From Bifidobacterium simiarum (GTDB taxonomy: Bacteria; Actinomycetota; Actinomycetes; Actinomycetales; Bifidobacteriaceae), in contig NZ_PEBK01000005.1 of the NCBI RefSeq assembly GCF_002802905.1, positions 1 to 62,343 of the forward strand: DNA of 62,343 nt. Direction: 5' to 3'. The position numbers and the translations under genes were made by a program. The notes beneath the pieces were generated by a model. It saw only the letters and a program-made list of their open reading frames with translations, ran no database searches and had not been told where the DNA came from. Of this stretch, positions 17,042-26,536 are shown piece by piece (position 1 is the stretch's first letter; each line of letters begins with the position of its first letter).

Positions 17042-20000
17042 ATGATGACGAGGCAGAACAAGGAAGCGCAGATTCCACGGGAATCCGACTTCAATGAAGG
17101 ATGGCGGTTCCTTCGCGGCGCATCGTCCGGCGCGCAGGCGGAGGCCTTCGACGATTCGGCGTGGCGCGAGGTGAGGCTGCCCCACGATTTCGGTGTGGAA
17201 GGCTCGTTCTCACGACTGGCCCGCTCCACCGTGGGCTTCCTGCGCACCGGAGAAGGCTGGTACCGCAAGACCTTCGACGCCCCCGAGGCGTGGCGAGGCC
17301 GCCGTGTGTCGCTGTCCTTCGACGGCGTGATGGAACTGGCCGAGATCTGGCTCAACGGCGAAAAGCTCGCCGAACACCACAACGGCTACGCGCCGTTCTT
17401 CGTGGACCTCACCGACCATCTGCGCTATGGCCGGCCCAACGTGCTTGCAGTCCACACCAACACGCCCGAGCCCTGCTCGCGCTGGTATCCGGGCGCCGGC
17501 CTGTACCGCGACGTGCGGCTGGTGATCACCGACGCCGTGCATGTGGCCCACTGGGGCGTGCGCATCACCACGCCCACGCTCGAGCACGACGTGGCGCTGG
17601 GCGTCGCCAAGGTGCAGGTGGAGACCTGGCTGGCCAACGCGGCCGCTACCGACTCGGCCACCGCCGACGCGGCCGTGACCCTGCGATCCGAGGTGCTCGA
17701 TGCCTCCGGCGCGTCGATCTCGTCCAGCGACAGCCAGCTCGTCGTCCCCGCCGGCACCGACGCCGACCCCACCGCGCCCGAGGCCGAACTGCCCGCCCCG
17801 GTGCGGCAGCTGGTCATGGTCTCCGAACCGCATCTGTGGAGCACCACCGATCCATACCGGTACACGCTGCGCACCAGCGTCATCGTCGGCGGCGAGACCG
17901 TCGACTGCGTTGACACCCCGTTCGGCCTGCGCTGGATCGGCATGTCCAGCGAAACCGGACTGTCCCTCAACGGCGTGCGCATGAAGATCGCCGGCATGTG
18001 CATGCACCACGATCTCGGCGCGCTCGGCGCCGCCGTATACCGACGCGCCGTGGTCCGTCAGCTCGAGATCCTCAAGGAGGCGGGCGTCAACGCCATCCGC
18101 ACCGCGCACAACATCGGCTCCAAGGTGCAGATCGAGGAGGCCAGCCGCATGGGCCTGCTCGTGCTGGAGGAACTGGCCGACATGTGGACGGCGCCGAAGG
18201 ACCGCAACGACTACAGCAACTACTTCCTCGCCGACTCGGCCACCGACCTTAAAGCCATGATCGGCCGCGACCGCAACGAGCCGAGCGTGTTCATGTGGAG
18301 CCTCGGCAACGAGGTGGCCTGGCAGGAAAGCGAACTGCCGCTGGCCGAAAGGCTTGTCGCCGTCGCCCACGAGGCCGATCCGAGCCGACCCGTCTGCATC
18401 AACGATTCCTCATACCTGAGCAAGGGCATCGACGGCATCGGCAACGAGATCCACCAGCGCATGGACGTGCGCGGCTACTCCTACGCCTCCGAGGACCATC
18501 TCGTCGCCGTTCACGCCAAGCATCCGAACGACCTGATCATCAACTCCGAAAGCGGATGCAGCCTCGGCTCGCGCGGCTACTACGTCTATCCGACCGACGT
18601 GCCCGACGGCGTGCGCGGCACCGAATTCCCATTCGAACCCGGACGGCAGCCGTGGGACGACGACACGTACGAGATCACCTCCTACGACATCACCGCCAAC
18701 CGCGGCACGCCGATCAAAAAGGACTTCATGCGCTCCATGAAGCTCGACTTCCACATGGGCGAATTCACCTGGACCGGGTTCGACTACATCGGCGAGCCCG
18801 CGCCCTACATCGGCAACTTCTACTGGAACGACCCGAGCCAGACCGAATCCGACGGCACCGTGCTCGCCCCGAAGACCGCCTACTACGGCATCGTCGACTC
18901 CGCCGGCTTCCCCAAGGACGAATGGTGGCTCTACCGAAGCCTGTGGACCGACCCCGACGAGGCGCCCATGGTGCATCTGCTGCCGCATTGGAACTGGCGC
19001 GACGGCGAGCTCGTGCAGGTCTGGGCTTACTCCAACGCCGCCAAGGTGGAGCTGCTGCTCAACGGCCGCTCGCTCGGCGTCCGCGAATTCGAGCCGCACG
19101 CCACCGGCTTCCACCTCGACACCGACCACGCCGACAAGCCGTTCGAATACCGGTTCGCCAAGGACGATCCCCGCGACTCGCTGTACCTCAACTGGGACGT
19201 GCACTTCGAACCCGGCACCCTCGAGGCCGTGGCCTACAACGATGCCGACGAGATCGTGGCCCGCGACGTGGTCCGCACCGCCGGATCGCCGGCCGGCATC
19301 CGGCTGACCCCCGACCGCGGCGTCATCGCCGGCGACGGGAAGGACCTGAGCTTCATCACCGCCGACATCGTCGACACCGCCGGTGTGATCTGCCCCGACG
19401 CCGACGACCGGATCACCTTCACCGTGGACCACGGCGTGATCCTCGGCACCGACAACGGCTATCAGGCCAGCACCGAAGCCTTCCAGCTGCCGGTGCGCAA
19501 GGCCTACCGTGGCAAGGCGCTGGCGATCGTCGCCTCCGACGGCTCTGGCCAGCCGATCCATGTCACCACCAAGGCTGCCGGACTGGCCGACGGCGATGTC
19601 ACGGTCACGATCGCGACAGCCGACACGTCTACCGCCGACACGCCGGTCCATGCCACCACGGCGGTCGCGGCCGACGTCGATCCCGCCGGTTCCGCCAGTC
19701 CGACGGCGAAGGGATTCCGACCCATCGCCGTCATCCCCCATACCACCGCCGTCGCCAAGGGCACCGTTCCGTCTCTGCCCGACAACGTAACGGTTGTCTA
19801 CGGCGACGGCGGCAAACGCTCCGAACCCGTGGTCTGGCAGGACACCGATGCCGACAGGTATGCCGAGCCCGGCCTGGTCACGGTTCGGGGTGATATCCCT
19901 GCGCTCGCCGGCGAGTCCGACGTCGACATCAGCGCCACGGCCGTCGTCCGCGTCCTGGGCGACGACGAACGGCCGTCCATGTCGGTACTGCTCGACGATC

Positions 20001-21901
20001 TGCGGGTCAACGGCGAGACCCTTGACGGATTCGCCCCGGACCGCACCCGATACGCCCTGACCCTGCCGTACGACGCCGGTGATCCGGTCATCGAGGCCAC
20101 CGCGCGGGACAACGCCGCCGTGGCGGTGATCCCCCCGGTCAACGGGCCGTCCGGCAAATACCGCGTGGAGATCTCCTCCGAGGACGGCACCCGCGGCGCC
20201 ACCGTCGACATCATGATCACCGTACCGCCCGCGCCGATCGCCTCGATCGGCATGGACGGCGACCGTCTCGAACTGGGGGAGGACACCGCGGTCATCCTGC
20301 CGGTGACCGCCGTCGACGTGCTCGGCCGCGTCATCGACCCGGACGATCTCGATCTGCACGTCGTCGTCGGCAACCCGGCCGTGCTCGCCGCGGACGGCCG
20401 CGATTCCGACGGCCGTCCGGTGATGAAGGGCACGCTGGCGGGGGAGACGACGATCACGATCGGTGCGTCCTACGCCGGCGAGTCGATCGCCTCCGGCCCG
20501 CTGCCGGTGACGGTGACGCCCTCCTGCACACCCAAGACCGTGACCGGAACGGCTCCGGTGTCAGTGCGCTGCGAAGTCGGCCATACGCCCGAGCTGCCGG
20601 CCGTCGTGCGGGTGACGTTCGACCACGGGTTCGACGCCGACGTGCCGGTGGACTGGCAGGCCGACGATACGCTGTGGAACACGCCCGGCGACCACGGGAT
20701 CACGGGAACGGTGGCCGGACTGCCCATCGAGGCTACGGCGAGCGTGCATGTGGTGGCGGTCATCGCTGTGCAGCGGGTCTCCACGGCCACGGTGACCGGC
20801 ATCCGTCCCGATCTCGCCGAAACCGCGCCCACCGTGCATGTGTGGTGGAGCGACGGCGCGGTCGAGGAGCGTGACGTCGATTGGGCAGAACCGGACCCGT
20901 CTGACTACGCCAAGGCCGGCACGTTCACGGTAACGGGTACGGTGGCCGGCGTGGACGGTGCGGCCGGGGTGGACGGTGTGGTCGGCGTGGCCGAGGCCAG
21001 CGTGCGTGTGACCGACGAGTACGTGAGGAACCGCGACCTGTTCTCGTTCCGCAACGACGTGTACCCCACGGTCGAAGCCTCGTACACCAACACCGATCCG
21101 AAGGTGATGGAGGACGTCTCCAACCTCATGGACGGCACCGTGTCGTACACCGCCCGCGCCGGATACAACCTCAAGAACCGCTGGTCCACCCTCGGCGATC
21201 CCGGCGACGTCGCATGGCTGGAGTACCGGTTCGGCTACGGCACCGAAACCGCGTTCATGCTCAACGCCTTCACGATCTACTACTGCCTGGAGGGCGACGG
21301 CGTGGCCCTGCCCGCCGACGTGCGGGTGCTGGCATGGCGGAACGGCGAGTGGACGCCGGTGCGCGACCTGACGACGAGCGACCATCCGGTCGAGCAGCAG
21401 GGCAGCGCCGGATGGATCTACGGATCGTTCGGCGACAAGACCAGGTCGACCAAGATCGACCGCGGTCTGGAACGCACCTACCGGTTCGCCATGGTGAAGA
21501 CCTCGCGCATCCGCATCGAATTCACCAGCGAACCCGGGCACTGCGTGGCCATCACCGAGATCCGCGGCGACGCGCAGGTCGCCGTGGTCAACGAGACCTG
21601 CGAACTGTCCTCGCTGACGGTGAACGGGCGGCCGGTGGCGGTCGAGCCCGGCGTCGATGCGTATGACGTGGATCTGGCGGCTGCGTCGGATACGGTGGCT
21701 GCGTCGGGGTCGGCCGGTGGCGATGATGCCGGTGCCGATGTTGCCGGTGCGGTACGCATTGAGGCGAGGCCGGCCGATGATCACGCCGCGATCACGGTGA
21801 TACCGCCGATCGTCGGATCGGGTGCGGCCTCTACGGCCTTCGTGGAGGTGACCGCCGAGAACGGCATCGCCCGCCGCACCATCGCGCTCCACCTGAAGTG
21901 A
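17042..21901 (+). CDS. Very large GH2 family beta-galactosidase with C-terminal Ig-like and discoidin-like domains
   Basis: A 1619-residue protein. The GH2 sugar-binding (25-165), Ig-like (170-300) and TIM-barrel (305-600) domains are complete, with acid/base Glu424 in WSLGNEV and nucleophile Glu503 in INSESGCS. Next come a DUF4982-like region (about 650-760), Ig/Big-type repeats with W-x-D patterns (about 900-960, 1190-1240, 1270-1310), cadherin-like beta domains and a discoidin-like CBM (about 1340-1520). No signal peptide, sortase motif or C-terminal anchor is visible, unlike the large secreted bifidobacterial beta-galactosidases. AAAGGAG precedes ATG 17042. Beta-galactosidase on galactan or arabinogalactan side chains fits the locus; exact linkage is unknown. 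Confidence 0.88.
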   Translation: MMTRQNKEAQIPRESDFNEGWRFLRGASSGAQAEAFDDSAWREVRLPHDFGVEGSFSRLARSTVGFLRTGEGWYRKTFDAPEAWRGRRVSLSFDGVMELAEIWLNGEKLAEHHNGYAPFFVDLTDHLRYGRPNVLAVHTNTPEPCSRWYPGAGLYRDVRLVITDAVHVAHWGVRITTPTLEHDVALGVAKVQVETWLANAAATDSATADAAVTLRSEVLDASGASISSSDSQLVVPAGTDADPTAPEAELPAPVRQLVMVSEPHLWSTTDPYRYTLRTSVIVGGETVDCVDTPFGLRWIGMSSETGLSLNGVRMKIAGMCMHHDLGALGAAVYRRAVVRQLEILKEAGVNAIRTAHNIGSKVQIEEASRMGLLVLEELADMWTAPKDRNDYSNYFLADSATDLKAMIGRDRNEPSVFMWSLGNEVAWQESELPLAERLVAVAHEADPSRPVCINDSSYLSKGIDGIGNEIHQRMDVRGYSYASEDHLVAVHAKHPNDLIINSESGCSLGSRGYYVYPTDVPDGVRGTEFPFEPGRQPWDDDTYEITSYDITANRGTPIKKDFMRSMKLDFHMGEFTWTGFDYIGEPAPYIGNFYWNDPSQTESDGTVLAPKTAYYGIVDSAGFPKDEWWLYRSLWTDPDEAPMVHLLPHWNWRDGELVQVWAYSNAAKVELLLNGRSLGVREFEPHATGFHLDTDHADKPFEYRFAKDDPRDSLYLNWDVHFEPGTLEAVAYNDADEIVARDVVRTAGSPAGIRLTPDRGVIAGDGKDLSFITADIVDTAGVICPDADDRITFTVDHGVILGTDNGYQASTEAFQLPVRKAYRGKALAIVASDGSGQPIHVTTKAAGLADGDVTVTIATADTSTADTPVHATTAVAADVDPAGSASPTAKGFRPIAVIPHTTAVAKGTVPSLPDNVTVVYGDGGKRSEPVVWQDTDADRYAEPGLVTVRGDIPALAGESDVDISATAVVRVLGDDERPSMSVLLDDLRVNGETLDGFAPDRTRYALTLPYDAGDPVIEATARDNAAVAVIPPVNGPSGKYRVEISSEDGTRGATVDIMITVPPAPIASIGMDGDRLELGEDTAVILPVTAVDVLGRVIDPDDLDLHVVVGNPAVLAADGRDSDGRPVMKGTLAGETTITIGASYAGESIASGPLPVTVTPSCTPKTVTGTAPVSVRCEVGHTPELPAVVRVTFDHGFDADVPVDWQADDTLWNTPGDHGITGTVAGLPIEATASVHVVAVIAVQRVSTATVTGIRPDLAETAPTVHVWWSDGAVEERDVDWAEPDPSDYAKAGTFTVTGTVAGVDGAAGVDGVVGVAEASVRVTDEYVRNRDLFSFRNDVYPTVEASYTNTDPKVMEDVSNLMDGTVSYTARAGYNLKNRWSTLGDPGDVAWLEYRFGYGTETAFMLNAFTIYYCLEGDGVALPADVRVLAWRNGEWTPVRDLTTSDHPVEQQGSAGWIYGSFGDKTRSTKIDRGLERTYRFAMVKTSRIRIEFTSEPGHCVAITEIRGDAQVAVVNETCELSSLTVNGRPVAVEPGVDAYDVDLAAASDTVAASGSAGGDDAGADVAGAVRIEARPADDHAAITVIPPIVGSGAASTAFVEVTAENGIARRTIALHLK

Positions 21902-22410
21902 CCGTTCACAGGCTGGGGGATTTGACCGCCCCCAGTCTGCCTACGGCAGCCAGCCCCCGCCGGCGGGGGCGAAGGAGTTCGCTCCCGCCGGACGTACGGT
22001 CCGGTGGGCCGTACGTAGCAGTGCGCCTTCACAGGCGCACGTCGCACAATACGTCGGGAGCTGTTCGGCTGTGCCGGACTGAGGGTGGTCGAGTCCCTGT
22101 CCGTTTGACCACCCCAGCCTGTCTGCGGCAGCCAGCGGGGGGCGAATGACTTGTGTAGCGTCGTGATGCTGTTTTTCCATGGCCGTTCCATATGGTGAGA
22201 TGCGGTTACCGCGGCTGATTATCGCGGTTCATAGAGCGGCTTTATGGCGGAAGGCCGGGTTTCGTTTCACCGGGCTTTTCTTGAACGCGTTATAACCCGT
22301 CGCAGCCGTATGCGGTCGAATTCCCGGAGCCCCGCGCTCCGATAACGTGTCTTCCAACGTCAAACGCAATACGGCATCCCGTTCATTCGGCGCCGGAGCA
22401 AGGAGGCATC
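21902..22410. repeat. Intergenic region with dispersed repeats
   Basis: This 509-base gap holds CCCCAGTCTGCCTACGGCAG and CCCCCGCCGGCGGGGG (about 21929-21969), a hairpin GTGCGCC-ttcaca-GGCGCAC (22021-22039) and a second CCCCAG...GGCAGCCAG unit at about 22113-22136. These copy the 6.8 kb repeat. Open frames through them are products of the repeats. The promoter of the following operon should lie in 22150-22400. Confidence 0.65.
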
Positions 22411-22821
22411 ATGGTCGCACAGCAGTCGGAACGTTTCATCCGTGGACGCAAGAAGCTGGAGGAGGTGATCGGCGGCACCGGTGAGGGCGTGGTCGATTCC
22501 TTTGCCGAGGTCGCTCCCGATCTGACCCGGTACATCGCTGAGTTCCCGTTCGGTGACATCTACACGCGTCCCGGTCTGGACGTGAAGTACAAGCAGCTCG
22601 CGGTCATCTCGTCGCTGGCCTCCCAGGGCGATACCGCGCTGGCGCTCAAGGTGCACATCAACGGTGCGCTGAACGTGGGCTGGACCCCCAATGAGGTCAT
22701 CGAAACGTTCCTGCAGCTGCTTCCCTACGCCGGATGGCCGAAGGTGCAGAATGCCGTGGCCGTGGCCGAGCAGGTGTTCAAGGATCGCGGCGTCGCCCCC
22801 GTCTGGAACGACGAGGACTGA
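22411..22821 (+). CDS. Carboxymuconolactone decarboxylase (AhpD-like) family protein
   Basis: A 136-residue all-helical protein of the CMD family. It has RKKLEEVIGG near the N-terminus, then KYKQLAVISSLASQGDTALALKVHINGALNVGWTPNEVIETFLQL, the CMD core. The CxxC pair of AhpD-type peroxidases is absent; there is no cysteine at all, so a disulfide-based peroxidase role is excluded and a lyase or unknown role is left. AAGGAGG lies before ATG 22411. It is 64 bases upstream of the binding-protein gene and may be co-transcribed. Family sure, function unknown. Confidence 0.85.
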   Translation: MVAQQSERFIRGRKKLEEVIGGTGEGVVDSFAEVAPDLTRYIAEFPFGDIYTRPGLDVKYKQLAVISSLASQGDTALALKVHINGALNVGWTPNEVIETFLQLLPYAGWPKVQNAVAVAEQVFKDRGVAPVWNDED

Positions 22822-22885
22822 CGGACCCGCATCGACGAACATATCGACGAACGACCATTGCAGATTTGAGAGAGGAAACACACCC

Positions 22886-23722
22886 ATGTCATTCGCTGGA
22901 ACGCTGAAGAAGATTGCGGCCGCCGCGCTCGTGGCCGCGAGCCTTGTCGGTATTTCGGCCTGCGGCCAGTCCTCGGCCAGCGCCGACTCCAAGGAAGTCA
23001 TCGTAGGCGTATCGCCGATCTACAAGGATCTGGCCGATTCCATCAAGACCGAGTTCGACAAGCAGAACAAGGACACGGGCAAGACCGTCACGGTGAAGGT
23101 GTTCGACGATTTCGTCACCCCCGATACCGCATTGCAGGAAGGCAGCATCAACCTCAACTTCTACCAGCACAACGTCTTCCTCAACCAGTTCAACGAGAAG
23201 AACGGCACGAAGCTCAAGGCGTACGACCCCAAGGGCGTGTTCACCTACTACATGGGCATCTATTCGAGCAGGATCAAGGATCTCAAGCAGCTGAAGGACG
23301 GCGCGAACGTCCTGGTCCCGAACGACTCGGCGAACCGTGCGCGCGCACTGAAGACGCTTGCCGCGAATGACCTGATCACGCTGAAGGACGGCGTGGATGT
23401 TCCCTCCACGCTGGACATCACCGGCAACCCGAAGAACCTGAAGATCACGGAGACCGACGTGATGAAAGAGGTCAAGGGCCTCGGTGACGCTGACGCGGCG
23501 GTCATCAACTCGATCTCCGCGACCCAGGGCGGTATCGATCCGGCGACGGCCCTTGGCAAGGAATCCGACTCCGACAGCGGCAAGTACTCGCTGGTGGTCG
23601 CCTACAAGGACGGCTCCGGCAACGAGGAGAACGCGAAGCTGTTCACCAAGGCCATCAAGACCGATGCGGTCAAGAAGGAACTGGCCAAGGAGTTCAAGCA
23701 GGCCGTGGTCCCGCTCTGGTAA
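22886..23722 (+). CDS. metQ: MetQ/NlpA-family substrate-binding lipoprotein
   Basis: A 278-residue exported lipoprotein. A hydrophobic signal peptide ends in a lipobox with Cys26 (VGISACGQS). The mature part is the NlpA fold: VIVGVSPIYKDLADSIK, then FDDFVTPDTALQEGSINLNFYQHNVFLNQFN and ALKTLAANDLITLKDG. It captures methionine (or a related amino acid) for the MetNI transporter encoded next. GAGAGAGG precedes ATG 22886. A terminator-like hairpin separates it from metN, so it is probably made in excess over the membrane components, as is common for binding proteins. Confidence 0.92.
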   Translation: MSFAGTLKKIAAAALVAASLVGISACGQSSASADSKEVIVGVSPIYKDLADSIKTEFDKQNKDTGKTVTVKVFDDFVTPDTALQEGSINLNFYQHNVFLNQFNEKNGTKLKAYDPKGVFTYYMGIYSSRIKDLKQLKDGANVLVPNDSANRARALKTLAANDLITLKDGVDVPSTLDITGNPKNLKITETDVMKEVKGLGDADAAVINSISATQGGIDPATALGKESDSDSGKYSLVVAYKDGSGNEENAKLFTKAIKTDAVKKELAKEFKQAVVPLW

Positions 23723-23737
23723 GGCAGCCGAATCATC

Positions 23738-23775
23738 GGGCGGCTGGTCGCATTGATCGCGGCGGCCGCCCTTTT
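23738..23775 (+). terminator. Terminator-like hairpin between metQ and metN
   Basis: GGGCGGC (23738-23744) pairs with GCCGCCC (23765-23771), then TTTTC. It lies inside the operon, so it is more likely a partial terminator or mRNA-stabilising stem than an end point. Confidence 0.7.
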
Positions 23776-23805
23776 CATGGGTTCATCGTGAAAGGTGACG
23801 AACAG

Positions 23806-24774
23806 GTGATCGAAATACGCGATCTGAGGAAAAGCTATGGCGGCACGCCCGTGCTCAAGGGGGTCGATCTGACCATCCACGACGGGGAGATCCACGGCAT
23901 CATCGGCTTGAGCGGCGCCGGCAAGTCCACGCTGCTGAAGTGCCTCAACGGTATGGAGCCGTATGATTCGGGCAGCGTGAAGGTCGAAGGCACCGAGGTC
24001 AGCGAGCGTGGGACCGGCCGGCAGGCACGCGCGTTCAAGCGGGACATCGGACTGATCTTCCAGGGCTTCTCGCTGATGCAGCGCAAGACGGTGTACGACA
24101 ACATCGCGCTGCCGATGCGGCTGTGGCATTACTCCAAGGACGAGATCGACGGCAAGGTCCGCCGATACGCCAAGATCGTCGGGCTGGACGACAAGCTCGA
24201 TTCACGGCCCCGGGAGCTGTCCGGCGGTCAGCAGCAGCGTGTGGCCATCGCACGTGCGCTGACCCTGGATCCCAAGACCATTCTGTGTGACGAGGCGACC
24301 TCGGCGCTTGATCCGAAGACCACGGCGTCGATCCTCACCCTGCTGCGCGAGATCAACGAGCAGAGCGGCATCGCGGTGATCCTCGTCACGCATCAGATGG
24401 AGGTCGTCAAGCGCATCTGTCAGAACGTGTCCGTACTGGAGGACGGGCGCATCACCGCTTCGGGAAGCGTGCAGGACGTGTTCGTGCATCACGCCTCGCG
24501 TCTCGGCGCCTTGCTCGAGAATCGGGAGCAGCTGGAGACCCTTCCCCATACCGGTGCCAACATCCGTATTTCGTACGGACCCGATCATGTGTACGACACC
24601 TTCCTGAGCACCATGACCCGCCAGACCGGCGTGCCGTTCTCGCTGATCTGGGCCACCACGGATAAGTACCGCGACGACGTGCTTGGCAGCGTCATCATCA
24701 ACATCGCCGATTCGGACACCGAATCCATCAGGAACTATCTCAACGAACACCACGTCATCTGGGAGGAACTGTGA
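23806..24774 (+). CDS. metN: Methionine ABC transporter ATP-binding protein
   Basis: An ABC ATPase with Walker A GLSGAGKST (34-42), signature LSGGQQQR and Walker B ILCDEATSALDP. A C-terminal NIL/ACT-type domain begins near residue 240 (IRISYGPDHVYDTFLSTM); in MetN it senses methionine and inhibits transport. GTG 23806 is preferred because AAAGGTGA lies 7 bases upstream; an in-frame GTG at 23788 is the alternative and would add six residues. Its stop overlaps the metI start. Methionine is the expected substrate from family; relatives can carry other amino acids. Confidence 0.92.
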   Translation: MIEIRDLRKSYGGTPVLKGVDLTIHDGEIHGIIGLSGAGKSTLLKCLNGMEPYDSGSVKVEGTEVSERGTGRQARAFKRDIGLIFQGFSLMQRKTVYDNIALPMRLWHYSKDEIDGKVRRYAKIVGLDDKLDSRPRELSGGQQQRVAIARALTLDPKTILCDEATSALDPKTTASILTLLREINEQSGIAVILVTHQMEVVKRICQNVSVLEDGRITASGSVQDVFVHHASRLGALLENREQLETLPHTGANIRISYGPDHVYDTFLSTMTRQTGVPFSLIWATTDKYRDDVLGSVIINIADSDTESIRNYLNEHHVIWEEL

Positions 24775-25433
24775 GCGATCAGCCCTGGGACAAAATCATC
24801 AACGACGTCATGCTCCCTGCATTGGAGTCCACGGCGTACATGGTCATCATCTCCACGGTGCTGTCCGCCGTCATCGGACTCGTGCTGGCGGTCGTGCTGG
24901 TGGTCACGGCGCCGGGGGGACTGCATCCCAACAGGATCGCCTACCGCACGCTTGACATCATCGTCAATATCCTGCGTTCGTTCCCCTTCATCATCCTCGC
25001 CGTCGCCATCATCCCGCTGACGCGGCTGATCGTCGGAACGTCCATCGGCGAAGTGGCCGCACTCGTGCCGCTGATCGCCGTGGGCGCGCCGTTCACCGCC
25101 AGGCTCTTCGAAGGAAGCCTCAAGGCCGTGGACCATGATCTCATCGTCGCGACCAGCTCGTTCGGCGCATCCACCCTGCAGGTCGTGGTCAGCGTCATGA
25201 TCCCCGAGGCGATTCCCTCGATCGTCCTCAATGTCACGCTGGCCACGATCTCCATTCTGGGACTGACCGCCATGGCCGGTGCCATAGGCGCGGGCGGTCT
25301 CGGCGCCGTGGCCATCACGTACGGCTATCAGAACTTCGATGACGTGATCATGTACGGCACGGTGATCGTGCTGGTGGTGCTGGTCCAGTTGATCCAGCTG
25401 ATCGGCAATCTCATCTACCGCAGGCTCAGGTGA
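24771..25433 (+). CDS. metI: Methionine ABC transporter permease
   Basis: A 220-residue permease with five hydrophobic helices and the BPD_transp_1 loop (about 130-150, SLKAVDHDLIVATSSFGAS), as in MetI. It starts with GTG at 24771, sharing GTGA with the metN stop, so translation is coupled. With MetQ and MetN it forms the complete importer. The alcohol-dehydrogenase gene follows after six bases. Confidence 0.93.
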   Translation: MSDQPWDKIINDVMLPALESTAYMVIISTVLSAVIGLVLAVVLVVTAPGGLHPNRIAYRTLDIIVNILRSFPFIILAVAIIPLTRLIVGTSIGEVAALVPLIAVGAPFTARLFEGSLKAVDHDLIVATSSFGASTLQVVVSVMIPEAIPSIVLNVTLATISILGLTAMAGAIGAGGLGAVAITYGYQNFDDVIMYGTVIVLVVLVQLIQLIGNLIYRRLR

Positions 25434-25439
25434 CTTGGG

Positions 25440-26522
25440 ATGGGGAGGCAAACTCAGTTGGGCGCCGCCATCCCGGCAGCTATGACGGCGGTCGTGAAGA
25501 CCCAGGCGGGTCCCGGACTGTCGTTGGAAACCGTGCCGGTGCCCGATCCCGGTCCCGGCGACGTGCTCGTCCGGATCCGGCGTGCGGCGGTCTGCGCTAC
25601 GGACCGTCACATCGAGGAATGGACCTCGTGGGCGCAGGCCCGCATGCATCCGCCCATCATCATCGGGCATGAATGCTCCGGCGTGATCGTCGCGGTCGGC
25701 GGCGGCGTCCCGTCCGACCGGATCGGCGAACGCGTGGCCGTGGAAAGCCATTTCGGATGCAACGACTGTTCGCAATGCCGCGCGGGCAGGGCCCACCTGT
25801 GCGAGCGGGCACGACTGTTCGGGGCGACCGTGCCCGGCTGCTTTGCCCAGTACGCCGTGGTCCAGTCGGACAGCGCCATCGCACTGCCTGATTCGATCAG
25901 TGACGTGCAGGGGTCGGTTCTGGAGCCCATGGGCGCCGCCGTGCACGGCGTGGACGTGGCGAAGGTCCGCGGCAACGAGGTGCTCGTCGTCGGCTGCGGG
26001 CCGATCGGGCTGTTCGCCATCGCGGCCGCCCGGGCGTTCGGCGCCAACCGCATCACCGCCGTGGACCTGTACGATGCCAAGCTCGAACGCGCGCGGCTTA
26101 TGGGCGCCGACGAGGTCATCAACGACGGCGGCGATGGCAGCGGCGGCAATGGCGTCGGCGATGGTGCCGAGACCTTCGGCGTCTTTGACGTGGCGATCAA
26201 CTGCTGCGACGACAATCAGGCCGTACGCAAGGCCATCCGTAGTCTGCGCAAGGGCGGAAGGATCGTTTCCGTGGGACTGCCGCAGGGCGTGTTCAGTCTG
26301 GATCTTTCCGAGGAGATCCTGTATCGGGAAATCACGCTGGCGGGCACCTCCGGACGTCTGATCCCCCGTACGTGGGACCAATGCCTCGGATTGCTCTCCG
26401 ACGGCTTGGACATCACTCCGGCCCTGGGCAACACCCATACGCTCGAACACATCGACCGGGCGTTCGCCGACATGCGCGCGGGCGTCCCCGGCAAGCCCCT
26501 GCTCAAGATCGAAGCGGATTAG
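25440..26522 (+). CDS. Zinc-dependent alcohol dehydrogenase, L-threonine 3-dehydrogenase-like
   Basis: A medium-chain dehydrogenase of about 360 residues. Catalytic zinc ligands are Cys52 and His77-Glu78; four structural zinc cysteines are at 107, 110, 113 and 121; the NAD site is GCGPIG. The run CATDRHIEEWTSWAQARMHPP resembles Tdh, which oxidises threonine to 2-amino-3-ketobutyrate. It follows metI by six bases, so it belongs to the MetQNI operon, an unusual partnership. ATG 25440 has AGGTGA before it; TTG 25458, with GGGAGG nine bases ahead, is an alternative start. The substrate may be another secondary alcohol. It ends 14 bases before a structured inverted repeat. Confidence 0.88.
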   Translation: MGRQTQLGAAIPAAMTAVVKTQAGPGLSLETVPVPDPGPGDVLVRIRRAAVCATDRHIEEWTSWAQARMHPPIIIGHECSGVIVAVGGGVPSDRIGERVAVESHFGCNDCSQCRAGRAHLCERARLFGATVPGCFAQYAVVQSDSAIALPDSISDVQGSVLEPMGAAVHGVDVAKVRGNEVLVVGCGPIGLFAIAAARAFGANRITAVDLYDAKLERARLMGADEVINDGGDGSGGNGVGDGAETFGVFDVAINCCDDNQAVRKAIRSLRKGGRIVSVGLPQGVFSLDLSEEILYREITLAGTSGRLIPRTWDQCLGLLSDGLDITPALGNTHTLEHIDRAFADMRAGVPGKPLLKIEAD

Positions 26523-26536
26523 CGGGGCTGGACTGC

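Noticed and set aside
18410-20359. Long minus-strand open frame inside the GH2 gene
   Set aside because: His/Asp/Gly/Val-rich low-complexity product typical of reverse frames in high-GC DNA; the plus frame has GH2 catalytic motifs.
21781-22191. Open frame over the 22 kb repeats (minus)
   Set aside because: Its sequence is made of the dispersed repeats and the reverse of the GH2 tail; it has no family match that I can see.
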